DNA of 64,000 bases, from contig ML677335.1 in NCBI GenBank assembly GCA_007922305.1, positions 35,699,545-35,763,544 on the forward strand. The letters are read 5' to 3'. The stretch comes from Dermatemys mawii. Taxonomy: Eukaryota; Chordata; Testudines; Dermatemydidae. The stretch's first letter is position 1, and every line of letters begins with the position of its first letter. The notes below the pieces were generated by a model. That model was given only the letters and a program-made list of their open reading frames with translations, was not told where the DNA came from and searched no databases. Positions 1-16,784 of this stretch are shown piece after piece. The position numbers were made by a program, and so were the translations under genes.

Positions 1-160
1 GCCTCTCAGCCCTTTATAAGGGCCTGCAGAGTGTTTGAGGCGTGGCCACCCAGCTGACCCTACTCTCCCAATCAGCCTGGGCTTTACCCTACTGCCCCGG
101 CTTTCTCCCCGGGCTGACTTTAACCCTTCGTGGCTGGGAGCGGGTAGCCACCCCGCTACA
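1..160 (+). mobile_element. 3' end of an LTR, cut by the window edge
   Basis: This sequence aligns along its length with the last 160 or so bases of the complete LTR at 21414-22057. Shared landmarks are ctttataagg, a cagcctgggctttncc block, ggctgactttaaccctt, and the final gtagccaccccgctaca. It ends in CA at 160, as an LTR should. The TATA-like ctttataagg lies at about 11-20. Internal sequence or a second LTR could lie off the window, so solo or full-length status is unknown. Confidence 0.8.
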
Positions 161-858
161 CAGCCTATTAACATAACTGAATGTCAAGCTTGACTGCTAT
201 GTTCAACAGTAAAATTATCGTTATCTATAGATCTGTTTCAGAAATAACCAGGAGTCCCAGTAAATATTAATGCTTCTCCATATTATATTATTACTCTCAG
301 CCATACAGGTCCCAATTATTTAAGCTGGTCAGGAATTTTTCTGTGAATTCCCCCTCCCTATGCATTTGGAAAATTCTGATTCATCAAACCCAAAACTATT
401 TGCAGGAAAGGACTGGTTTCATCAAATCTAACAATTAAAAAAATACAAACAATGACTTTTCCAATATAAAGTTTAACCTTTTGGCTTAAAATAACATAGT
501 TATTTAGATTAAAAGTAAAAATAAAGTCAAAAACAGGATTTAGGCACTCATTCCCGCAATCCTGAGTCAGGATAAGAAAAAATTTGATATCTTGAAAATT
601 CTCATAGGACAGGTAAACCCCATGAAGAGGCAAAAGATGTGTCATGTTCTGTCCTCAATGGTTTTTTCTGTAGCTTTTTCCCCATAGTTTGAAAGTTTTA
701 TTTCTGATTAAGGGAAAACAAAAAGAAGGAAGTAGTAAAATCTTCATGAGAAATCACAGTGTGAGCCTCCTTTGTAATATGTTGCATCACATCTACCTCT
801 CAAGCCAGATGGACTCCTTGCAAACGTAAAGATATGCTTAATGGTTGTAGGTTTCAGG
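161..858. other. Unannotated AT-rich flank
   Basis: No gene, RNA or repeat could be identified. Open frames here are short and lack recognisable domains. Confidence 0.6.
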
Positions 859-1135
859 AAGGCAGTCGTGTTAGTCTGTATAAACAAAAAGAATGAGGAG
901 TCCTTGTGGCACTGTAGAGACTAACAAATTTATTTGGGCATAAGCTTTCATGGGCTAAAACCCACTTCATCAGATGCATGGAGTGAAAGATACAGTAGCA
1001 AGATATAGATATATACAGAAAACAGGAAAAGTATTTGCTTCCCATTCCACATTGGCAATCCCACCATTTGAAGAGGTCAAAGGCAGTGGGGCTACTGAAG
1101 ACATAAAGCCAGTATAGAACCTGGTCTCTCATAAT
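859..1135 (-). repeat. Turtle-type LINE/SINE 3' tail repeat
   Basis: Read on the minus strand this contains catctgatgaagtgggtttt, agcccatgaaagcttatgcc, caaataaatttgttagtctc and tacagactaacacg. These are signature stretches of a very abundant interspersed repeat I know from turtle genomes. The 3' end lies at about 859. The other boundary near 1135 is approximate. Which named family it belongs to (SINE or the shared tail of a LINE) needs a repeat-library comparison. Confidence 0.75.
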
Positions 1136-2185
1136 TCCTAGGGAAGTGCCTGAGGGCTGGCTTTACAGCCTGTTCCATGGGTGAAGCCAGAAACCTCTGC
1201 CCTCCTCCCATTCAAAGATCAGATATAAAACTACACTAGGAAAACCTCACGGAGATTTCCTACTCCCGAGCCACTGCCCAGAGGAAAATTGGGCCCATTG
1301 TTGTTATCTACCTAAGAAAGTCATTACAAGACTATCTTGCCTATTGAAATCCTAAATGATTAATACTGCAGGTCACATTGTAGGAAATGTCTATACATGA
1401 CTAAATACCGTTCAATAGCCATTAAATCTAGTCTTTAATGAAAGATGAGGAAGGAGAATTAAACATCAGTTTCTCTGCCAAGAGAAATGGGAGAAGTTAT
1501 AGCAAAATATTAAAGACATGTGTAGGTCTCTTTTCTTACCTTTCTTTCAGAACTAGATCATGAACAGGTTTTATTAGACCCCCGAATGTCTCTTCAAGGC
1601 TGGACTAATGAATCAAAGCAAATGCTGGAGAGGTCAGCAGCAGCATGTCAACCCTCTCCCCTTCTGTTCTCCTGCCTTAAATTAGAAAGTCATTGGAAAA
1701 TGTAATGCAAATTTCCAAGGCTGTATGTCTTGGGTCAGCGTGTTCCTGAAATGATCCTCAATAGCCAGAACTCGGGGCAAGCAGCTTACCCCAGACTCTC
1801 ACTCAGGCTGAATAAATGACTCAGGCAGTTCACACTGACTCTAACTGGTAGACACAATTTGGTAAAATATAATTCTGTCTGGGGAGAGCTGAAGGAAAAA
1901 CACAAGACCCACATTTTGCTCATGTTGAAATCAATGGAAGATTTGCCACTGACTTTAGTGGGAGTGTTTTCACTTTAAATCTCACTGTAGACCACATTAG
2001 TTATACTCCCAGATAGAATATTAGTGTGTGGCGAGTTCTCTGGGGCTTTTCCATGCCAACAATGCCATGCATGTACGTTTCTATGTGCTAGATGGGGTAC
2101 TGTGATTTGTTATTTTTATTAACTATTATCTACAGTGAATTTTTAAATTTCAGCATATGCTCAAGTCTATCCTTATTCAGCGAAG
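1136..2185. other. Unannotated flank with one short relic
   Basis: Mostly unremarkable. Around 1915-1975 a short stretch (gttgaaatcaatggaag...gactttagtgggagtg) has the inverted 'tcaatgg' signature of the old palindromic repeats seen elsewhere in the window. No coding potential is recognised. Confidence 0.45.
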
Positions 2186-2290
2186 TGTCTAAGCCTGTGT
2201 CTAAAATTAAGCACATGCTTAAATCCCATGGAAGTCAATGGAAGTTAATGAAGGTTTTGCGGGTAGTAGGGCCCTGATTCAGTTAGGGCT
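2186..2290. repeat. Old palindromic repeat relic (aagcacatgcttaa type)
   Basis: Contains ttaagcacatgcttaaat followed by gaagtcaatggaagtt and gggccctgattcag. The same core occurs at 34690-34800. It resembles ancient non-autonomous DNA-element relics shared among turtles, crocodilians and birds. That attribution is from memory. Confidence 0.5.
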
Positions 2291-2519
2291 CTCGGAAAAA
2301 ACTTTGGCCTTTAGTGCAGGCAAAACTACCATTAAAATTAATGGGAGGGTTTCCTTTAATGAGGCTGCAAGACCTCAGGGGGCCTCAAACTCTCTATCTT
2401 CATTTAATATTGAACAAAGAGTACAAGCAGGTAAAAAATATTTGCGTTATGTTTTTCCCCCACAAAACACACTTTGATATACCGTTAAGTTCTCTTAACG
2501 AACAGCAGTGGCAGGTATG

Positions 2520-3310
2520 TATAATTTTTGGTGATGTACAGAACGGGTCCAAGTCCCCATCCACCATGATGGGTGTTTGGGGTCTGGGAGAGGCTCAGGG
2601 CTAGGGCAGAGGATTGTGGTGTGGGGTTGGGATGGGGATAAGGAGTTTGGGATGCAGGCAGGCTGCCACCAGTAGGGGCCAGAAAGAAGGACTTTCCCCT
2701 GCCTTCTCCCCACCAGCAGCAGCGAGCTCTGGGGGAGGGGGCCCCCTTTTCCTCCACAGCAGCACACTCACCTTTCATCACTGTCACTGCATGTGCTCTT
2801 AGGGCCCCTCTGAGGTCAAGGAAGCCTCCTCATCCCCCCTGTGGTGGGTTCAGGGGGGCTACGATCATCATGTGCCTCCTTCCTGCTGCTGCCCCTCACT
2901 GTAGCCTCACTGGGGGTGTGGGATGGGATTATCCCTTGCCCAGCATTGGGTAGGAGCAGAGATAGTGGTGGGAGGGGAGTGGTGTGCTGGTGGAGGGTCC
3001 CACCAGAATAGGAAAGGGTCCGTCAATCCAAAGCAGAAGGGCAGGGTCAAGGTCAGCCTGGGTCAGCCTGCCCTGACACTAGTAGTTGCAGGGGCAGCAG
3101 TTGCTACCGGGAGCCAGGAGAGCGGAGTGCAGCGCAGAGATACAGGGGACAGCCACCCGCTGCCCAGGGTGCAGGCGGGGACATTCAGGGGTGGCGTGTG
3201 GGGACAGCAGAGAGGACAGGGGAAAGACACAGCCCTGAATATTGGTGGAGCTGGGCCCCCAGGCCCTGAATATTGATGGGGCATGGGCACCGCAGGCCCA
3301 TATAACTCAC
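2520..3310 (+). repeat. GC-rich interspersed repeat, probably a hAT-related relic
   Basis: A G-rich island in AT-rich surroundings: ggggttgggatggggataag, gtttgggatgcaggcaggct, then ggggccagaaagaaggactt. These phrases resemble a common GC-rich turtle repeat. Related G-rich wording appears on the minus strand at 27755-28039. The open frames in this stretch are low-complexity by-products of the base composition. Boundaries are approximate and terminal repeats were not seen. Confidence 0.5.
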
Positions 3311-3905
3311 TGCCTCTGTTAACATTTTTTTTTCTGGCAGCTCTTATTCCACCCACAGCCTTCCCACTGAGAATTCCCTGACACAAACACATGGATATGC
3401 TCATGCATGCCCACATATTCATTCTCTCTTGCATATGCAGAGGTTCTCCAGTATGTGATCGTGAACCCAGTCCTGTGACTTACATTTATAATCCTATCCC
3501 TATCAGAGGGAACCCCTGCACCTACCAGTGCATCCCACACAGGCAGCAAACAGCCCTGCTAAGTTCTAGGAAGGAATTCCAGCCACACTTCTCCTCAAGG
3601 TAAACCCAGCCTAAAATAAGATTCTTGGGAAAACCTTCATATTTTCATATAATCACCATGGAAATGATTTTCTGCTGTCTTATATTTGTGTTCGCATTTA
3701 TAATAGTGCAATGTAGGTGCAAGACTACACAAGGTGCTGCCCCTGTTAATGGAGAATCAGGCCCAGTGACTGTCAGAAGGGACAGGTGAGGAATTCTGTC
3801 AACCAGGCTCTATGGCTGCTCTACAGAGGCTACTCCAAGTCAATGGCTGCTGTAGCGTCTCTGGATCCTTCTGCACTCTCACTCCCACGGAGAAGCCTAC
3901 TCATA

Positions 3906-4190
3906 GGGCTGGTCTTCACTAGGGCGGGGGATCGACTGTAGATACGCAATTTCAGCTATGTTAATAACATAGCTGAAATCGGCGTATCTACAGCCGACTT
4001 ACCTGCCGTCCTCACGGCGGCGGCGGTCAGCGGCGCGCTCCCCCGTCGACTCCAGCTTGCGCCTTTTGGTGAGCTGGAGTTATGGAGTCGACGGGGGTGC
4101 CACTGGCGATCGATTTATCGTGTCTTGACGAAACGCGATAAATCGATCGCCATAAGATCGATCTTTCCCAGTTCTAGTGAAGACAAGCCC
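3906..4190. mobile_element. Compound hairpin MITE with 3-bp target duplication
   Basis: Outer inverted ends GGGCTGGTCTTCACTAG and CTAGTGAAGACAAGCCC (one mismatch) enclose three successive hairpins: about 3933-3996 (stem gtagatacg... with an inner cagctatgtta/taacatagctg), 4040-4097 (cccccgtcgactcca / tggagtcgacggggg) and 4105-4151 (ggcgatcgatttatcg / cgataaatcgatcgcc). Flanks are ATA on both sides (3903-3905 and 4191-4193), a 3-bp duplication as made by PIF/Harbinger transposases. There is no coding capacity in its 285 bp. It is CpG-rich relative to the surroundings. Superfamily assignment is inferred from the duplication length. Confidence 0.85.
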
Positions 4191-4193
4191 ATA

Positions 4194-7100
4194 TTCCGGC
4201 CATTCCCTGTGTTCTGCCTCCACACAGCAGTGCTCTATGCCTCATAGGGGCCCTGGATCCTTTGTGAGTCTTGGCTAAATCTTGTCCTCTTTGTGCAGTG
4301 AAACCACATTGTTTTTCCATTGCTAGGGTTTCTTCTGAAGGTACAGGGGCATGATTCATACCTTTGTTCTTATATTACTTCATTGTGCATGGACAATTAC
4401 AGTTTTCAGTGAGGAGTTTCTAAGTGATTTTGTATATTTTTCTCGAAGGTGGAGGAGCGGGGGAGAGAGAAAGAAAGACTTTTTTTTATGTGGATATTTG
4501 CATTCTATTGAACCATTAATCCAGCTAGCAGCCTCAACTCCCATTTTTTTTCTATTGTACCGGAAAAGACAATGCCACTGTTAAAACCAATTTCATTAAC
4601 ACAGGTAATTTTACTACAGCTGATCACAAGGATGCTACCATTGTGGAGACAAATGGGATGGTTCTAAAGGCAAAAAATCTGAAGACTATTACTCATCTAG
4701 ACTTTGAAAACCTCACTTGATATTGAAATAGATAAATCAACATTAATTCAGTTTGAAGTTAAGCACTCTGTTCCATTAAAATGGCATTGATTTGCTGCTG
4801 ATATAAAATGAACCACCAAAGACATTGCTAAAAAAAACTTTACAAAGGGATATGCAACTGATCATCAATTACAGCAAAAGAATTAAGGTGTAACTTGAAA
4901 GGAGTTTTAGAATCCTGGGCAGTTGACTGTGTTACATTTACAGACACAATATTAGCTAGCAGTCAGGTTTCTCCTTGATTATTGTGAATAGGTCTGGGGA
5001 CAAGGGGAGGAGGAATAGATATCTCCTTTTATCTGCAGACCGTGGCCCCAAAAAAGTGCAACCAAGCCTTTCCAGCTCACTTTGACTGTCTCCTTGGCAG
5101 AGAGAATATTTTTAATTCACTGGATTTTAACTTCAGAGGCCAAATAGGTAACACTTTAGAACTGTATGTAGAGTTCAGGAGAACTGAGTGAAAATCCAAG
5201 GCCCAGATTGTAAAATCCTTATTTCCAAAATTAGTTCCATTGCCGTCAATAAATCTACATGTGTAACTACTCACCAAAGCGAGTAAAGTGGCTGCAGCGA
5301 TGTTCCAAATGTTGCCTTGATCTCTGTGAATGGCCTCCTAACAAAACAATATTTTTCAAATTTATTTTACATAGAATTCTCAAAATAATTTTTGGTTATA
5401 ATTACAGGTCAGAAGTCTCATTTGCAAGCAGTTTATTGCAAATATTTTCTATTTAGTATTTGAAAACTGAGCAGTATTAACTAAATACCTTGGTTACATG
5501 GTATGTCTCTGTTCCCTGATTGGATCATCTTAGCTCAGAATCAGGTTTCCATCATGGTTATAAGTTTGAAATTTAGACCCCAATCCTTCAAATATTTATG
5601 CCCCTGCTTGCATTTCCTCATGAGACCAATCCTATTGAAATCAATTATTTTGCAGGGAACGTGAAATTGAGGCCTTAATCTCCCTGTATATTTTGCAATA
5701 TTTGCTTTAACTTAGTTGTTTCTGTTAACACTTCTGCCACAAAACCTGTTTATTAGAATATTTATGGAAATCAAGCACAAACACTGCAAACACTCAAAGA
5801 AAATTGATAACAAAATTGTAATAAATATTCATTTAATTTTTTTTCTAGAATTTGCCCATCTTTATAGTTCGATTTTCGCTGAAAAAAACACTATCCAGGG
5901 GATTATTTAAATCTTCATTTTATTTCAGCTACCAATCCAGATATTTAATGGTTTTGACATTTTGAATAATTATTCCGCCAGGTATCTACCTTCTCTCTGA
6001 AACAGCAAACTAATGTTAAGGGAGAGAGCATATACCTAATGAAATAATTACATTCAGAATGTCAAAACGATTGAACAGCTGTACTGTCTTGAGAGTTTAA
6101 GGAAAAGGGTGGTACACTGTAACAAATAGTTTCTTTTAGAGCTGATCAAAAAGTGGCAATTGTTTTTGTGGAAAATTTTTTAAAAATTGTTTTTAGTTTC
6201 CTGCAAAATCATTTTCATTTTTCAGTTAATATTTTTCAGTTTTCCATTTTTAAAATCTGGGGGAGGGGGATTTTTAATTTAAAAAATGGAAGATCTCAAA
6301 TGGAACAATTTTTCAGCAAAGCTTTATTTTTTAAAATACAGAGCGTTTATCATTTGAAAAAAATGTTCATGGAAGATTTTTTTTACTAGCTCTCTTCTTC
6401 TTGAAGAATGGAAAAGTGATCTCTTAATCAGACTGATATAGGGTAGAAAGAGAGCATTGCTTATGTAGATTTCTTATACTCATAAACTAAAGATTAATTC
6501 AGACTTCAGTGGGAGCTTTGGGAGCTCAGGGCATCTCAGGACCAGTCTCTAAAACAGGAAACAAATTCACAGGTACCATCTCACTGGTTCACTCACATGA
6601 GTAGCTATCAACTAGCAGGTTGTGAGGCAATTCCAGGCCATGACCAGGCAAAGCTCTGCCAGAGTACAGTACATAATGTGCTTGAGTTTGTAACTATTGG
6701 ATCTTTAGTAGACTGAGAGTGTCATCTACAAATCAAACATTTTATTTGTCTAGTCAGCCCAGTTAGATACTTTTATCATTTCAGGGAATCTGTGAAAGAA
6801 ATATTTATGTACGGTGAAAGTTCATTAGCAGATACAATACCACCTTTTCCAGCTCATACAGTAGTGGTGACCTCAGTGATCTGAGTACCCAGCATGAGAA
6901 CTTACAGTGGCTTGTGATAGTCAAGAGCCAATAAGAAACAATGGCTTGCAGTCCCCGGAAAGCCTGCAAACACACTCTAAGGGCAATGGGAGTGTTTTGT
7001 GTTCACGGTACCACCAATGGGTGTCCAGGCTATACTTCTATTAATTAATTTGGTATAGCTAGTATAATAACTAAACCTATAATACAAGGATGTAACCTTA

Positions 7101-7546
7101 ACTTAAAACTACCAGAAGAACTTCCAAGAGAGCAAAACACCACCAGGAGCTAGTTCCAGCTTAATAGAAAATTTGCATTGGCACACTCCATAAGGTAAAT
7201 ACACAAACTACAAGGGTAATCACTAGCACTAAACAAATACTTGTAGAAGTGGTTTCAGCGTACTTGCACTGCAATAAATTAGCTACAGAAATCAATTATG
7301 CATCATTATCATCAAGAAATCTAAAATATACCCCAGGAACAAGGATCAGACCAGGATATACAAACCCCTGCTCAAATGTAAATGCTTCCTGCAATTGACA
7401 GCCCAGCCAGGGGCGCATTAGTACTTCAATTCACCAACATGAGCCTCTGGGAATCTTAAAGAAGAAACATAACAAAAACAAAATGTAAATCTTCAAAAAC
7501 TTGTGAAAAAAATAGGCTACAGCTTGTAAATGATGCAGATTAATTT

Positions 7547-7550
<4 letters not shown>
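4194..7550. other. Unannotated AT-rich flank
   Basis: No gene, RNA or confidently named repeat was recognised over this 3.3 kb. The stretch near 6160-6390 is especially T/A-rich. Open frames are short and of biased composition. Confidence 0.5.

Positions 7551-7551
<1 letters not shown>

Positions 7552-7585
<34 letters not shown>
7552..7585. repeat. (TA)n microsatellite
   Basis: A run of 17 TA dinucleotides, followed by an imperfect acacacatatacatat continuation to about 7600. It follows a T-rich stretch. Confidence 0.97.
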
Positions 7586-7597
<12 letters not shown>

Positions 7598-7825
7598 TAT
7601 AAGAAAATTGCTCCCAGGATGAGAGATACCACTTTTCACCCTAGATCAAATTTGTGCTGTGGCTTTCTAAACACTGGAAGACAAGAATTAATGAGTTAGA
7701 CTTCAAACCACTGTGGTGCACACAGGCACGACTATAAGATAATATAAATAGCCTTGTTTGTGTTTAAAGTAAATTGTGTGTCGTGTCTCCTGAAAGACAA
7801 GGGGGACTGTGCTTATTCATGGGGT

Positions 7826-7915
7826 AGAACCTCAGTTCCTGTAAATCTGGATAGCTTCACTATAGTCAATGGAGCAATCATGATTCACACCTGTGGAGGC
7901 TCTGGTTCATAGAGC
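7826..7915. repeat. Old palindromic repeat relic (acctcag...tcaatgg type)
   Basis: Reads aacctcagttcctgtaaatc, then tagtcaatggagcaatcatg and attcacacctgtggaggctc. The same plan (ctgatttacacc ... tcaatgg ... ggatctgg) recurs at 36353-36436 and 53436-53530. Palindromic layout suggests a decayed MITE. Confidence 0.5.
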
Positions 7916-9984
7916 TCAACAAAGTCTGTTGAAATAAATGCCAGAGTCTCACATAGTCTCAGTGGACTCTGGGTCCATCCCAGACTCAGTAAATATGAAC
8001 ACCATATATAGCCCATCTATTTTACCAAAACCCTTTAAATAGACATTTCTCTAAGGAAAGGATAGTCTTTTATTCAGTGTTTGTTCAGTATGATACGGCT
8101 CTGATACAAAATGAGGTTTTGAGGTGCTTCTTTAATGCAAAGTTTTAATAACTGTAAATACTCAAACTGTATATTAATTTCGGTGTAACACCTAAAGCAG
8201 AGATAATACATCGAAGTGAGCATCCAAATACCTTAGGTGGGTTTCAAAATCTTATCCCTGAAGTAGGGTTTGTTTGGGGTGTTTTTGCTTTCCAAGACAA
8301 AAGCCAATGCCATTTAACTGGCAAAATCTGTACACGGCCCTAGTATTGAGACAAAAATAAAAAATTCCAGATCTAACAGGGATCCCAGAAAGCCAAGGTA
8401 ATGAATGCATTGGAGCTTCTTTCTAAAAATATGCATAAAAACTTGTGAACCTGTATAGTGCATTTTTATTGCTATGACAGGAATATAAAGGAAAGTTAGA
8501 TAAAATTAAGAATGCAAGTGTTTTCCTTATTACTGAAGTTTATGTCCCTATCAAAGTGGACCTACCATAATATGTCTTTCATTCAGTTCCAGGGGCCACA
8601 TTGCTAGGAAATATTGACAGGAAACTTTATAATGGAATTCTGCAACATGCAGCTTCCTTAACTCAACACTAGCTACCCTAGGAAAAATAAATCACAACCA
8701 AGATTTGCAGGTCACTGCTGAAATATCATAAACCTCGACAAACAGGAAATTTAAACCACCGGCCACCTCAAAAGACTGTAGAGAAATGGACAGAACCAAA
8801 CAACACTGAATGGAGAGGAAACAAGGGGGGGCTTGGAATCTGAATTCAGATCCTGGCAAGAATCTGCAGCCTGGAATCTCTGTTGGGCAAAACCAACATC
8901 TTCGGACTTTGGGAGTTTGAAATGCAGTTCTGAATGCTGTGGCACAGGCTTCACTTGCATGTTAAGCATTGTGATTTGGGGAAGAGAGCAATCTTCTGAG
9001 TTTCCTCCAAGGACTTCAAAATATAGGGCGAAAAAATTAAAACAATGGGATAAACACATTTGTCTCATTGTTTTAATTCTCTCTTCATTTTCTAAATTGC
9101 TTTCCCCCTTTCTGTGCCTCCCACTCACTAGTTACCTTTTCATAGTCCATTTGTTTTCTGGAAGGCAGCAACAAGCACTTGTTAGCTCAGAAAATGTCTC
9201 TACTCTTGTATTTCCCCCACTACCCTCCAGTGTATTAGCAGCAGCTGCACATCTTTACCTAGGAAAGCTTCTGTTCTTTTTAATTTCTGCCTACTATGAT
9301 GTCCTTTTGTTTTCTTTGAAATTTATCTTCAGTTAAGTTGCACTGTATTTTATTTCCAATATTTCTGGTTATATACTGTCAAGTTTTACTCTACAATTCT
9401 CTGTGAGTTGGATGGATGTTTTTCATGATTTCTGTGGGGCTCTGGAAAAAAAGCAATTCCTTTATCTGAGAATCCTGACATTTATTAGCACAATAAAACT
9501 CTCAAGATGAAATTATGGTTTTCCAGACAGTAATTTCATTTGCGGGAGAACTTACAAGGAATTTATTTTAAAGCCAGGTAAAATCTAAAATATGAGACAT
9601 GCATAGAATGCAAACCCAAAAAAGTAGGAAATATGTCATGAATTGAAAACTGTGTGGTTGTCTCATACATGTTAATTAACACAGGACAGGCAGGCTAAAG
9701 ATCCAAACTTTCAAGTTTTCCTGTCCTGTATCTAAAAACATAGACAGTTCCTAGGAAATGTATCATTTAGAAAGGACTAATTATGTTATTGCCAACATCT
9801 TATGAATATGAATTCTTTCTACAGAACAAGGCTGCTTCAATTTTATGTACGCAAACATTCCCATAATTGTAGATGTTGATTACTACAGGGAGGTAAACCT
9901 CAAAAGAATCAAAAAACAATGTGTCCTACTTTCAGCATATATAATAACCTTTTATCTGAGGAGCGGAAAACTATTTACAAAAGT
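7916..9984. other. Unannotated flank
   Basis: No exon or clear repeat was recognised. The longest open frame in the window (167 codons, 8833-9336, +) lies here but has no recognisable domain. It is overlapped by a 125-codon frame on the other strand, which suggests chance openness. Confidence 0.5.
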
Positions 9985-10145
9985 AAGGGAGTCCATATTA
10001 TTATCCCCTTTTTCCAGTATGATAAATCAAAGCACAAAGACTCAGTGACTTGCAAGAGTTCCACTGTTGAGCCAAGTTCTGAAGACAATACAAATCTCTC
10101 AACTCCCAGTTACCCACTCAAACTTCTAGGTCACACTGCTTCCCA
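9985..10145 (-). repeat. MIR/CORE-SINE-like relic
   Basis: Includes attattatcccctttttcca, gactcagtgacttgcaagag and caactcccagttacccactc followed by ttctaggtcacactgctt. This order (lowest-alternative 'cccattttacag', 'gtgacttgcccaaggtcac', then a tRNA-head complement) is that of tRNA-derived CORE-SINEs read in reverse. It is heavily diverged. Confidence 0.5.
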
Positions 10146-12422
10146 AGTTATCAGCCACATAAAAAACTATCCTAATTTTCCAAACACATTTGGTGAAGAA
10201 ATCTTAGTGGCATTTACATCAAAGTACCCTATGATGAGAATGACTGCCCCAGAAAGTGAACAATACACTCAGTGAGCCATGATTATAATTTAGACTAACC
10301 TTAACTTCTTAGACAACCTTTTATTATGAGGTGTTACAGAAACCTGAGCCAATGTGACCAATGAGAATCACACAAAAACTGTCCAACTAAATTTCCCTCT
10401 GTGGAAAGCTAATTGAAATTATCCCTCATAGGTCACAAACACAGATGGATTTAATCTCACAAAAAGGTAACATTAACAAAAGGAAAATATCCTATATGAT
10501 ATTGCAAGACATGTCTGAACTTTCTGATTTCAACAAGGACTGGAAGAGGCAATAATGAGGAAAGCTGCTGTCATTATGAAGAGCATTTATTATTTGTGTA
10601 ACACCATAAGTGTATGTGGTGCTTAAAAAGCATGTAAGAAGAAGGTTCCTTCCTCTGAAGATCAGCTTACAGTCTAATTCTGACAGATACAATACACAGA
10701 ATACCCGTTCAAGGGCACAAGCAAATGGAGTCACCCTCTGAGGAGGAAGGGACTCAACAATAAGAAAAAGGTTTTAGGGATATGGAAGAGTGGCACATAT
10801 GAATTGTGAGGCTGTTCCAAGCATGAGAATATCATGAAGTAAGGCACAAAGCTGAAAGTGAGAGAGAGGCACAAAGGTTGGAGTACTGGGAAGAATTTCA
10901 AGGAGCACGCAAAGGAAATGAGATGTAGCTGCGGGCAAAGTTCCTCATTCAAAATGGGCCCGAAGTAGCTGAAAAAGATGGAGAAACTACCCACTTAAGG
11001 AGTCACATGGCTATTTCAGTTACATCCCTCCACTGAGAATGACTCAGATCAAATACATTATGCTATATATTGTAAACAAACCTTCAGCGTGTCCAGACAA
11101 TTCTGAAATGATGTCCTCCTGGGGAAGGGAGGAATAGGATCGGAGGAACTGAAAGGGGAAACAACTGTACACCCCAGCTGAGGTCAACTGCCAGCTCCTT
11201 GCAAAGGGACTTGAGAGCAAATCAGGAGGCTAATGAGAGTTCTTTAAAAATCTTCTTAATACTTCATAACTTATCTAATGGAATGATCTCTAACTTATCA
11301 GTCTAGTAAGTCTAAGGAGCTATCCTATTTACTCACTTCGGTATACCTGTTTCTTTAGATCTGTTCCGGTATTTAGTATCTGGCTGTAACAAATGCTTTA
11401 AGAGCTCTCTGCCTCATATGTAAAGGTGAACAGGCATGATATCTAATAAATACTTCATGCCTTATACATGGATCTGTCTAACTCCCCCCTGCTAGCAGAA
11501 CTGGTAAGGGAGTGTCTAGAACTATAACAAAGTGAAGCCAGGAAACTGCAAGATGTGGCTTGCGCATCATTGAAAGTAGAAAAATGTCAGGGATCAGCTA
11601 GAGTTTTGGGTGAGGATTCAGGTCACTTCATATTTTATCCAGAGTGATTTCCCCATCCTTAATTCATTCATTACTTCAAATTTCAAAATTACATCCCCAA
11701 CATAAAGTGATTTGTGAAAGTTTTAAATCTTGTAGGTGGTTTTTTTTCTGTTGGAAACAGTGATTAGCTATATGGTACAGAATAATTGACCATCTTCTAT
11801 AGAATAGGTGAAAGTCTTTCCAATGCCACCAGACCCATAACATCTTTAACAGTGTACAGGGTCTTGTGGGGACTGTCTGCTCTGAGGGAAACTTCAGTTT
11901 ATAGGCCTGAATTTGAAAGTAAACAATAAGATATCACAAATTACACACGTTTTTTAAAGTCCATTTGCAAAACTGCAAGATTGACTGACGAGATTGTCAT
12001 TGGAAACTAGCAAACCTGATGTCAGAGGAAAGCACCTAATTGAACATATTAGTATTTCATACAGCGCCTTATGAATGGATACAGTAGTTTACCTTCCTTC
12101 TTAAAGTCATGTCAGTTAGCATTTTCAACCCTGGACATTAACTTAAAAATTAAAATGACTTTGAGTGTCAATGCCAGTTGACCACATCTCTTAGAAAGAC
12201 CACTGGGAATTGTCTTCACCTGTAGTCAGTCAGTATTCTCCCATCTTTAAACTCTTCGTGATATAAATAATTACCACAAATCAGGTATCAAATGGTTGCT
12301 TCTAGGACCTTTTAGTGATGGTAGTTTGATGGCCAAACAGCTAGTGACTGAAGATTTGATAACTAACATATTATTTTAACTCTCTCTAAGGTTTTCATTC
12401 TAGTCCTAAAGACAGAAAACAG
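10146..12422 (-). other. SH2D4B 3' UTR and downstream flank
   Basis: Immediately 3' of the TGA at 12425-12423 on the minus strand. I found no convincing polyadenylation signal close to the stop, so the length of the UTR is unknown. A degenerate SINE-like relic is present near 10560-10730. No gene was recognised. Confidence 0.5.
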
Positions 12423-16314
<3,892 letters not shown>

Positions 16315-16784
16315 TCAAAGGTGGAGGTGAAGCTGAAATAGGCAAGGCTTCTTGAGTGTTCAAGCACTTACAGAGGAATTTGATTGTGCTAGGAGGTTAC
16401 AGCTCAGGGGATTCAGTAATTATTACTTGTCTTTGATGGAATTCTGCATGCTTAATTTGTTACTTATGTGATTATTAATAATTATTTCCACTTATTTTAC
16501 CACATCCCCACTGTCTTCACAGTTCTCCTAAAGATGTGCACCAAAACAACTCATAGAGAAATGAATTAAATAGAAAAGGTCATTTAGTTTCTGGATTCAA
16601 TATCTACATTTTAAGCCACCAAAAGAAAGGAGATATCAGAATAGATAGAGCACTGGAATGTCCAGGGATTGCCGTTCCTGTATCGGGGTACTCAGGGGCT
16701 ATTGACCATTACAATTATACTTTTCATCCGGTAATATAGTACCTCTGATCTGATCATCTCAGAATGTTTTGCAGTTAATAATTA

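Noticed and set aside
2923..3434. Overlapping frames of 117 and 123 codons
   Set aside because: They lie on opposite strands of a GC-rich repeat with few stop codons and have no recognisable motif.
10319..10326. TTTATT (AATAAA on the minus strand) as the SH2D4B polyadenylation signal
   Set aside because: It is about 2.1 kb from the stop codon with no supporting downstream element, so the hexamer alone is not evidence.
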